This document shows, in pieces, positions 11,325 through 23,300 of a DNA stretch of 64,000 nucleotides. The translations under genes were made by a program, and so were the position numbers. Numbering within the stretch: the first letter of the stretch is position 1; each line of letters starts with the position of its first letter. The notes under the pieces were generated by a model that was not told where the DNA came from, did no database searches, and saw nothing but the letters and a program-made list of their open reading frames with translations. This stretch comes from Cladopsammia gracilis. Its lineage: Eukaryota; Cnidaria; Anthozoa; Scleractinia; Dendrophylliidae. The stretch is taken from the NCBI GenBank assembly GCA_022457155.1, contig JAJGOT010000275.1:596001-660000 (forward strand). Reading direction: 5' to 3'.

Positions 11325-14300
11325 CTGTTAACATTGAAAACGGAGCAAAGACTGATTATTCATCTGCAATCTGCAGCTGAGTTAGATAGAAATGGCTGAT
11401 GACTAAATTCTTGTACATGTTTAAGCTAAAGCCTGAGGGAGTGGGGCTGCTGTGGTTATATTTATTTATGGGCGGGGGTGGGGTGGTGGGGGGGGGGCGG
11501 TAAACTGGTCTACGGATCGGCGGATTTGAGAAATAATTTTGCCCGGATTTCGGATTCAGAGTAAAAGGTAACGGATTTGTGGATCCTACTAATGCAGCGG
11601 ATTACGTATTTATCCTGGTTTTGGGCCCGGACTTTGGATTTAGCTTCTTAATAGTTCGGACGATTTGATTGATAAAAATTTGGTATATTGGAAAAGTGGT
11701 GATCGCTAACGAGAAGTGGTTTGACTGTACTTAGAACCTATACACCGAATGCAAATATGGCTGACCAACAATTTTTTGTTTGGACAGGTTCTCAAGAAAA
11801 GAAAAGCAATTGGATAACAATAAAGATCAGGTCAAAATAAGTCATTGTGTGCATTTTCAAGGCCATATTCTTATTTTAGGAGAAGTTATAGGCAATCAAA
11901 TTTTGGGAAAAACATGAAAGTGAGGCTAGTGAGGCTAGAATGTCTTTTTTCATACAAATGCTTAAAATTTCAGTGAGCCATAACTTTGCAACCGTTTAAG
12001 CAAAAACACTCAAACTTTGCAAGATGATGCACTTAGCAGCACTTGTCTAGGTGATATCATTAATTTCTCTGAAAACTTGGCCAAACAAAAAACTGCCTGA
12101 CGGCCATATTTGCATTCGGTGTATGCCATGCCTTTTTTTAAATTTCTTTCGTGTAAACGGATCACTAGTCTGACTACTAACAAGATGGCCTTACCTGTGA
12201 GGGTTGATGAGTGTCATAGACATCATGGCAAACACCATTCATGACTCTATCAATTTTGCCATTGTTCACCAACAAACTGCAGTCATTAACCCAAGCCGAG
12301 TTCGGCAAAGGCTGTACATCGCTGCTCATGGAGGGGAAGCTATTAAAATCTGTGTAAACTTTCGAGGCCAGGAAAGGTTGCAGAAACATCAACATGTCTG
12401 TCTGAGTAGACTTGTACCCAGTCCTTGAATTTGTGATGAACATTTGAGATGCTTGGGCCTGGAGAGCCTGGGGCCGAGATTCTTTATAGGCTGCGCAGGG
12501 ATCGCTTGGGCAAGGGATAACAATCTGGAAAAGAAAGCATCGCATGAGGTAGAACAAATAAATAAGTAACCTGTGGGAAAGCTCTCGGTTTCAGGGGTTG
12601 GGGGGAGGGGGAGGGGGAGAGGGGGAGGGGGGAGGGGGAGGGGGAGGGGGGGTTAGGGTTAGCCCCCCAAGTAAGAGAGCTTACTCGCAGGCTAAGAAAT
12701 AAGCAAGTCTTACTATTCTTTTACATGCTCATAATGGAGATATGGCTGCCAATGATACGTATACATGTATGAGGTCTTCTAAACCACACAAAGGCTAACC
12801 CTTTAAGTCCCAATGTCAAATGACAAATTCTCCTTACCGGTCTCCTTACATTTCTTATAGTAATAGTTGGGAGAAGTTGTTCAAATATCAAGGCGGTTCA
12901 TCTTGGCTGATCATTTCCTTAATTCTCATGATCTGTTTGTTCATTGATATTACAAGGAGAAATTTGATGCTGATGACTATCGGAAGTTGATGAGGATTGA
13001 GTTCCACCAAACACAGCTGACCATCGTGACACCAATGGTGACGTGTAACCAGTCAACCTTATTAGCTGATGAAGGCTAGCAATAAGCAGTCGAAACGTCG
13101 CAATTTACATCCCAAGTGACTACATGGGTGAGACAAACTATAATACAGGGTACTCCATACTGATTGATGATGGTTCACAGATAGTATTTTATCATACATG
13201 TAGAATGCCAAGTCTGGAAAAAGCAATCCTGTGTTATAACTATTCAACTACTCTTACTGCAACAATCATCAGAACCAGTATTACAGCACACCAAAGGAGA
13301 CCCACCTTGGGCATGAGGGCTTCAATTCTAATATCAATATGACTTGAGGGTGTGTTGGCTTGTTTGGGTGAGCCTGTGGACCAAGTCTAAAAAGAAACAA
13401 TGAATCAAAGTTAACATCTGTAAAGGGGACAGCGTCCTGGCTGATGGAATTATTGTGTTTTCATTCCATTAAGCTTGCTTTATTATCATGAAATATGTAA
13501 CAAAAATCGCCAAGTGATGAAAGCAAAGTTTTGACGAAAGACACAAAATAACAGACAAAAAAGTAAACATTCTTAAGAATGGCAACTTTGATTTCTTGAC
13601 TGCCTGTCATAAAATCAAATTTGATGAACTGTAATCCACTTCCATCCTTGTAATCCTGCACTTTATTTGCAAACTACTGCTTCTCTTTTTCTCTTCTTCT
13701 TTTGCTCTATAGAATCTTTTTATCCAATTTAGTTGTATACTTGGTGGCATTTGGCAATATAACACAGGAGTGTAGCTAACAGAAGACTACGCAGGCTCAT
13801 TAACAAGCGCAGCCGGTTTTTCTGGCTTGTACACCTTCAAAATCACCCCAAGTCTTTGTTTCCTAGTGAAATTTCAGTGGGCGATAAGTTCTCTTTCAGC
13901 TGGTGAAATTAGCTGGTAGCCAGCTCTTAGCTACATCCCTGATAACGTGGGAATAAGGGAAGTAAAATTTTAACAGTGTTCTGCTAACTTGATGCCATAA
14001 AATCCCTGGTCTATAAAGATCAGGTTAATATGGAAATGTTACTTACTCTCTGACCAAGAATGCTTCGTAGGAAGCTACTGAACCACACACATGTTGTAGT
14101 GTCAAGTGTCAGCTGAATTGGGTTTAATTGGATAAACACGTTTGGACATGGTACTAGAAGACAATGAATGTTTTTTGTTAGCCTAAAAAATGAGATACTC
14201 AATCAGAAAATATAAAATATGTCTACACATGTATATGTATTATTAACCATGTGCAAGGGCTGTACTGGGAGAATATCTGCCAGAGGTCTTGACAGGACAA

Positions 14301-17300
14301 AAAAGACTGAGGGCCAATATTTTATTCCCAAGTACAGTCCCGAGCAAGCTTAGTTAATAAGAGATACATAATTTTATGTTAAAAAATGCACCCAAACTTG
14401 CTCTGGATATTTTGGACATTACCTGGTCTGATATCTGATATTATATCCGCAAATGAGCATTCTGATTCGATCATTGATTTTAGTTATCGGCCCTATCAAA
14501 TGTTTTAGTCGTGTTCTAATAAAATACAATAATTTTTAATAATTGATGTATCGGCGCCGACTCGTGAGAGTGGTCCGTGAATAACAAAGCAGCAAGATCA
14601 ACAAACAAGCTCGAAAACACCGATCCCATTTGGCTTGAACAAGTTTATTTCGGAACTAAGGCAAATGCCTAGATCCAACCTGTCGAAACTAACGGTAAAA
14701 TGAACTACATAAGTGGTGAAAAGGCGAAATAAAAGGCGAGAAAAATAGGAAACTTACGTCTTTCCGGGATCTGTGAGACCACATGGTCTTCGAACGAGAA
14801 ATCTAAACTTCGCATGTGCGCAATATGTGTAATGTAATGAATGAAATAAAGTCACGTAAAAACTACTAGTCACGCAATGTTAAAAATATGAAGGCGGCAT
14901 TCCGGTGCCGCTACAATTGATCATCCCTAGATAGTATTTTCCTGCAGCACAAATCTTACCTGGAGAGCCTACAGACCCAGGATAATAATACTGTGTGAAG
15001 TCCAGTTGAAATGCTGGCATGTCTGTTGGCAAGTACAGTGCTTTTTTATCAGATGATAAAAATGCTGTTTCACCCTTTGAAATATTACAAGTTGTAACTG
15101 TCTTGATAAAGAATTCCTCACAGCGGACCACAAAACAGCTTTCAAGCATGAAAACAGGACGCTGTGTACTGCTCTTGATAGAATGTGCGGATTGTCGCGA
15201 TGATGCAGCTGGACTTGAAGGGTGATTTTTCCTGGGATTTGGGTGAGGGGAAGAAGGAGTACTGAGTGGAGATGAGGGATGATGAGGACCTTCCCTTCCA
15301 TCAACACCAACAAGAGAACTCTGCAATAGCAAAATAAGGCAGTTTAAAAGAAACGAATAAAGGGTTAGTTTGTAAAGAAATTGTGTTGTTGTGTTGGAGG
15401 GTGATTTAATAACCCGGGGGGGGGGGGGGGGGGGAACTCCCATATAAAAATGACAGGGGTGCTTGTCAGAAATTTTCGAAAAACACCCTAAAAGGTACCA
15501 GAATCTTACAATATACAATACTTTATTTTTCACATTTCCATGACATTTCTTGTTTGATGGGCGTGGCTCAAAATAATTTTTACCCCTAAGAGGTACCAAT
15601 TCGAAAACAACATGTCATATTCTGTCATATTTTTTCGGCTCATACCCTAAAATGGATTTTCCACAAGAAGAGGCTGGCCTGCATCCAAAGGATGCACAGC
15701 CCTCTTCTGGCTAAGACCATTTAGGTTAGGTAGGAAAGGAGTTTCAACAGGGTTTGAGCCAGAGCGCGAACCTGCGACATTCTCGCACTCCCGTGACAAT
15801 TTGTCCCTTAAAATTTGGCTGCTGTGCCAAAATTGCCCCCCACAATAAAAATTTCCAGGCATGGCTAAAAAAGAAAAAAGAAGAGCTTTGAAAATCCTAT
15901 TTCTTAAGATACATAAATTTTCTTAGCAAGGAATGTTGAGATGTCGGTACAAATGCAAGCAAGAAATAAAGACTTTAAACTGCCGATGATTTTTTCACAG
16001 TCTGTTTGGTCTGCCGAATGGTGTGTGAATTCATAGATCATTAGTTTTCCTTATATTTTCCGATCTTTGGATAAAGTGAATGTGAATGATCAAATAAAGT
16101 TATTCTCCATATCATTTTAAAGATCAGATAAAGTTAATTACCATGTTTGGAAAAAAAAAACCAATAAAAATTTGCATGATTGCATGTTTCACGCTTGACT
16201 GGCTATGTGAGCAGGTCACATTTTTGACAAAAAAGTCTGAGAGGAATATCTCTAACTATTTTGGTGGCGAAAGAAATGAAGGGAAAGATAAAGATCAAGA
16301 AAGAGATCAAGACAAATTGAACGTTGAAGAAGATCCATGGTAATACGAATCCTAAGGTGGGGAAAACGTCTAATGAAAGCAGCAATTTTCAGGCAAAATG
16401 GCTGAAAGAACACACATGGTTTATAAGATACATTGTATAAAAAGCAAGTTATGTTTTGCCATTTTTGTCTCTCAGGCAAAAAGCAAAACCCTTTTGCAAG
16501 TGGTGAGGGCTTATTACATTATTTGTATACATTTTTTTATTTACCAATGAAATAAAATATTATGTTGAATTTGCTGTACATAACAACAGAAACACTTTTT
16601 GTTCCCTAATTGTTCCTGTTTGTCCCCTCCCAAAGGCCTTGAAGGGACAAATTGTCTCCTAAGGTCCAAGAGCTGGCTTAACCCTAGTTTCAATAACTAC
16701 AGTGTATGGCTGAGCCACAGAACAGTAGTAGTATTTGGAATTACGAGCACAGTTACCTCTGAATTAATTGTATAATGAGAACTCCAATTACTAATTAATT
16801 GCATCAATAACAAAATTTGAGATTAAAAAGCTTAAATCAGGGTTGTCATAAAGTTTCGAAAAGACCATCTCTTCTAAAGAACAGCCCAGCTGAGTAGCCA
16901 ACCAAGATGACAAAGAAGGTGATGATTTTCGCCAGCAGCCGGCTACTTTTGACATCCTTGCTACATGTATGTACTCGAAGCATCAGAGATATTTTTTATG
17001 AGTTTGAAACCAGGAGCAAAACAAAAAGAAACATTTAAGAGCACCTGATTGACATGTATATAATTTAGGTGTTCAATTACAGCCATCAAATTATTGAAGG
17101 GCTCCCAGGCAATAACATCCTCTGTGCGTTTTTGGAAAATTTTCACTGAAATCTTGGATTTTTGGCCTCAAAAGAGTCCTCACTTGCCAAAATTATGACT
17201 GGATCATGTAAATATGACTGAAACGATTTAAACCAGGTCAACAAAAAAATTAATCTTCTATCTTTGAACAGAATAATTTTTTTTTGTGAAAAGAAAACTG

Positions 17301-20300
17301 ATACATAGGGTGTCCTGGGAGCCATAGGGTGTCATAGGGGCCCAAGATGTGGATTTTCTTCCCCAATTTGAAGGTGTTTTAAGTACCTTAACAATAATAA
17401 ATCATTAATTTGACAAAACTGTGCTTTTAAAGGCCTAAAACACACAATTTTAGTGAAAGTTACCAAATACACACTCAGGACTTTTTGCAGGGAGCCCTTC
17501 AATTATTACAAAAAGTTGTAATTGGACACCCATGTGATCTCATGCTAATTGCATAAGAAACAGGCCTGCACTTAGATGACCAATCGCAATCAAGAATTTT
17601 GCTATTGTTAAGATTATTTAACAAACTGAAGTTGAGGATTTTTTCTTGAATCCTAATTTTGGCAGTTTCTGAAAGTAAAAAAAAGTTAATACAAGTGCTG
17701 TAGGTTGAAATGAAATTCAGGTTAAAATGATTTCAACCCAGTTTGATTTTGAATTTCTTTTGTCTTTGATTCATTATCATAAATCAGAAACAAAGGTAAT
17801 TCAAAATCATGGTAGGTTGAAATCGTTTCAACCTACAACACAAGCATTATACTTACGTCGCTTCTTGCTCGATGATGAGTGTGTGCCACTCTTTGAGGTG
17901 ACATTTGTCTGTTACTCTGACAGTTTCTAAAAGCTGACAGAAGTTGGCTGACCCAGTAAGCCCGAGTTAGAGAAGCCTCATTATGGCATGGCCAATCAGT
18001 CCTTGATGTCCCGGCCAAGTGATATGGATAGTAATCAACTGATAACTTGTTTATTTGCAAGTGCATAGCTCCGCCATCACCGCCAGCATTTTGATCAGAA
18101 TCATCGCACAAGTGAAGATCAATACTTCCTGTCCTTAAGTGATAACATGTTTCTCGCACATCATGTTGTGTAAAAAGTGCATTTAATGATTCAATGTCTG
18201 ACTTGCGTTCGTGCACCTTGGAGGACGTGTAATAAGTTTGCTGTTGCTGGGTACCCTGGGCAGCAGGATGCCCAGGATTGGTTCCAGGCCCCTTTTGCCC
18301 TGATGTCTGCGACATAGCCTGGGTCACAGAGTGTAATAGACCAGCTAATGCCTGCAGTTGAGATTGAGTCAGAACCCATAAAATATCGTCTAATAGAAGT
18401 TCCAGTCTTGCAGATAGCACTGCACAGTCCTCAAGACGTTTTTTGATCGTAATATGAAGAGCAGAGTGGCTGGTAATAAGTCGTAGAGGAGTGGACTGCT
18501 GGTATAACTTTTCCTGGAAGAAAATTGAACGTGTTAATAATTTACTTATTTACATATAGAGCAAGATAAAGACTTCTTACTGTAATGACCTAGTATATCT
18601 GTTGTGGTTTAATTTTATTTTTGGTTTAAAATTCCAACCCATTTGAGTTTTATTTTCCTTTGTCATAGATTATGGTAGTGAATCTGAGACAAAAAGGAAA
18701 ATTGAAATAATAATGATTTGAAATTTTTAAACCCAAAACAAAATCAAACCACAACATATCCAAGTCAACTAAACAATGACATCAAATGCAAATACAGTGT
18801 CCACTGTACATATACAATGTTAATAACACAACTAGCAAATCACAACTCAAAGCAAAAAACAAGTAAACTGTACATGTGCTAACAATGGAAAAACCTGCAC
18901 AAGTAACTCTGAAACTAAACAATGGCATCAAATGTGCAGTTCCAGAAAATATCCATACTCCCCTCACAGACGGTTTTTTGTTTAGCATCCCCCGTCCCCC
19001 CAGGAAATTCCAGTTTAGCTTCATACTTTGCTTCTAAAATGTTGGCTTTTAAGACCCCCCTCCCCATAGGAATTTCCAATGACCTTCCATGGGGTGGGTA
19101 TGGATTTTTTCTGGAATTACACAATGCAAATACAGTGTACACTGTACATATACAATGTAAATAACACAACTAGCAAATTACAACTCAAAGCAACAAAAAA
19201 AAAAAAAACAAGTAAACTGTGCTAACAATGGAAAAACCTGCACAAGTAACTCCCAAACTTGTACATTAAACTCTCATTAATTTTAGTCACTGAGCATTGT
19301 AAATCAAACTAAAGCAAACAAATTACTTCTGGTACATGTATTCTCTTGGTCACAAATATGGGTCAATCTCCCACACCAATTTCAAAAATTACTTATTTAA
19401 TCTTTATCTCAGTAGGAATTCCTCTATTGATCATTTTAAGATTTGTAAAACTTATTAGTTTCATATGTAGTTAACTAATCCATGTTAGTAGATTATTTAG
19501 TTAATTAATTAATTATTACGGTATTAGTTTTATTGTAGGAGGGCCATTATGAAAACTACTGGGTGACCAGTAATTAATGTACTTCACCCTCGATAAATAA
19601 AGTTATATTAGATGTCCTTCTCAAACTCATTAATAATTCATCAAGTGTGATTTGGACATCTAATCTTAATTAGCATAGATTTTGGCAATGGGTTATTCCA
19701 GAAAAAATCCACACCCCCCGACGGATGGCAAGATTTTTTGACCCCTCCCCCTGCTCGGATTTCCTTGGCCCGCTAGATCCCCCCTCCCGCCTGGATTTCC
19801 AAGCCCTGAGACCCCCCCTCCTGCCCAGATTTCCAATAAATTTTTGGAAGCCCTAAATTTACAGATAATGAAAAAAATACATGTAGTCGCATTCAGGAGA
19901 TCGTGTTTTTATATTTTTCTAAACTGTGGTGATTAGTGCTATAAATTGGTGAAACATTTTTTAAATAAATATTGCGTGACACATCATAAAAAAAACCCCG
20001 TGATTTCAAGACAAAATCGAATGAAATGTTTCTATAAATCTAGTTCCTTAAATAACTGCTTTGATTTTGGTATGTTTTAATTTTTTCCAGGCTTCACAGT
20101 TTCTTCAAAGTGTTGTTGCAAATACACAATTTTGTTTTATGCAAATTTAGTATAAGATGTAATTTGATCGCGCACTGCGTTTCCAAAACATTTTTTCTTA
20201 AGGTCAAAACTTTTGAATGAAACTCATATTTCCTTGAATGAAAATGTCTTTCCCTTGAATAAAAGAGTTACATGTAAACACTTGTCAGAATTCAGTGATT

Positions 20301-23300
20301 TTCTGCTTCCGGAAGGCTTCGCGATTTATTTATCCTAATTGCAGCGCCGAGCGCTTGCGTCTGCGAAATGTTGTAAATATCACAAAATATTATTTAAATT
20401 CAGTAACCTATTTTATTACATCTAGTGTTTTCTAAAATTTCCGACTTTTCCTGTGTATATAGAATGCCATTCTTATCCGTAAGGATGATTCACATAATGT
20501 TTTCGCGAATCAAAAAAATCTTGGAAGCAAACAAATTCAGAAAGCTCTATTTAATTTAATTATATTTACTAGTGCGCCTTAATTACCGTGATTATTGGCT
20601 TCACGAAGAAAACATTCGAACAAGTTTGATCGCAATTTGCCTTTAAGTATTAAATTGGAAAGCTTCTTCCAATTATTTTATATTTCCTTCAAGGTTTAAG
20701 GCATCAACTAAACAGTACACTAGGAAGAACAGCATAAAAGTTTGGACATTTGCGAAAGCCATATATTACTAAGCTTATATCAGATTACAGGGAACGTGCA
20801 CGAAAGCAAGCTGAAACAATTCTACAAATAGAAAACATATACGTACTTGCAAAACGGTGCATCTATTTTTTTGGTCAAAAATCGTTTGTCTTTTTTTTCA
20901 AATCGGCTGATACTTTTTACCTTTCCCTGACAATTTCAATGTTGCTGGCAAAAACTCGGACAAGAGCTTTGTTGCAAGGTACCGAAGCACGCTTCCGGTT
21001 ACGTTAACCACTGACTTTCTCCATATTAGAGTTGTATTTTCTACCTTTCATCCGGTTTATTCTCTATGAATAATGTGGAACCGACGAAGTTAAACCTGAA
21101 CTAATTGTTTTGAACACAAAATCGACCCCTGAGGAAGGATTTTTAGGTCCAGACCCCCCCCTCCCGCCTGGATTTCCAGAGCCCTCAACCCCCCCTCCCA
21201 CGAGAATTTCCAGCATGCCATCCGTCGGGGGGGGGGGGGGGGTGGATTTTTTCTGGAATAACCCAATTATATCCCTTCATTTTCACTGTATTTAGTGATC
21301 AATTTGAGAAGCTGTACCAAACACTCAAAACAGCATTTTAACAGGTATCCAAACACCTTAAAGTTGGTTAAAAAATTGGCCACACCTCATGTTTTCAACC
21401 CACTTCTCTGTGTTTGGATATCCTGATGAAACACTCTTCCTTGTGTTTGATATTATGCCGTATTACATTCAGCATTTTCTATACCATAAATCATTTCCAA
21501 AGTGAAACTACAGAACATAGCATCTGGTCTAAACAAGAACTTTGTTCTGATTTACATTAAAATAGACAAATTCAGCTAACGCATTGTTGTACCCAATATT
21601 TCAAACCTTTTGGGATTGGAACTCTTTGGTCGTCATTTTTCCATATCAATGAAGCACTGACATGGAAATTATATGGAAATATTGTGGACAAAGAATCTTA
21701 TTCCCAGAAGGTTTGAATTGGGTACAACAATGCATTAGCCGAATTTGTCTATAGATGAACAGGTACTGAAGAAAGTCAAAGATTTTTTCTCACATCATAC
21801 AAGGCATTGGCATCTATCCTAAGAGTGGACCATGTTATTTCTTTAAATGTCAACACCTCCCCTCTTGTCTCATCCTTCACGCGCGTCATCCGCAGATCAT
21901 CAGCTTCCCATTTGGGATTTGTACTTCGGATAAACAGACGCGACATCTGGAATGTAGCAAGAAAAGCTTGAAACTTAAACGAGATGATCACAGAGTTGAT
22001 CTGAACGAACATCCCATCCACCACCTTTTCAACGAAACCATACCTATTAGGAGCTTTCTCCCTATAAAGAAAAACAAAACTAGAAGTCAGTAACTTTGTA
22101 GTAAAGTTACATGTGTCTCATTCAGCGCTCAAAGAAAAATTCATCTCTCCAAGCAGCCATCTATTTTGCAATAAAAATTAATGATAAAAAGTCGCGATGT
22201 TTTGACCTCTCCGAGACCGTTTTCAAGTTAAAGTATTAAAGAACTGAAGTCAATGCTAAACAAACAGTGCGATTCAATTCACGCCAGACTATTCGTTTAC
22301 ACTATTTTTTTTTATTTATTATCATTTTCATTGTTTCATGCCCTTTTTAAACTTAAAATTGTTGTCACTTGGCATATTTTATCACATTTAGGGTCTGTGA
22401 CATTCTTAATAACTGTTAATAATATATTAGTTATGCTTATTTTGTATTTTACTTTCACTTGAAAATGACCTCAGAGAGGTCGAAACATCGTGACTTTTTA
22501 TCATTAATTTTTATCACAAAATATATTTCCAAGAAATCAGCTACATGTATGTATTATTTTGTTTATTAGTAAGTAATTGGACTGAGTGGAGTACAATTCA
22601 GGGAGTAACCGGGCGAGTTATTTCAAATCGGCCAAGTGCGTTGCGCGAGGACGATTTGAAATTACGAGCACGATTACCCCTGAATTGTACAACATGAAGT
22701 TCAATTACTATTTAATCGCATCAACAACAAAATTCGAGATTTTAAAGTCTACATGTATGTGGTCTTTCTTGCACTCAAAACGCCTAGGATATTCAATATA
22801 AGTTTGAAAGTAGGAGGAAAATAAGCAAAAAAGAACCCATTTAAATGCAACTGATTGACGTGCGCGCAATGTAGGTGTCCAATTACAGCTATCCAATTAC
22901 AAAAAGTTGTAATTGGATAGCTGTAATTGGACACCCACGTGACCACGCGCAAATTACGTAAGAAATAGGCGCATGGATGACCAATCAAAATCAAGAATTT
23001 TGTTAAATTGATACAATAATATATTAAATGACACTAATTACGGAGTTTTACGCAAATTTCCGAAGTCTTTGAATACTGTCTAAAGATTTCCAAAGATGTC
23101 CAAAGGTTTCCAAGAAAAATACGAAGAGTTTTTGATTGTAGACCAACACCTTTTTCATGAAGCTCCTCTGGCATTTACAATGTAATAAAGGCTATGGCAA
23201 TATTGATATCTTTACTCTTCGTAGTGAAAATAAAATTGATATATATATATCTTCACATATCTTCACATGCGTTGAGATACAAAATGTATGACCTTTTTTG

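Noticed and set aside
12651..12662. GGTTAGGGTTAG as a telomeric repeat
   Set aside because: Only two units at the end of a G-rich simple repeat inside an intron of a complete gene.
14880..14959. Extension of BLTP3 exon 7 to an in-frame stop
   Set aside because: A consensus donor GTAAGA ends the exon at 14960, and the next exon restores the family alignment.
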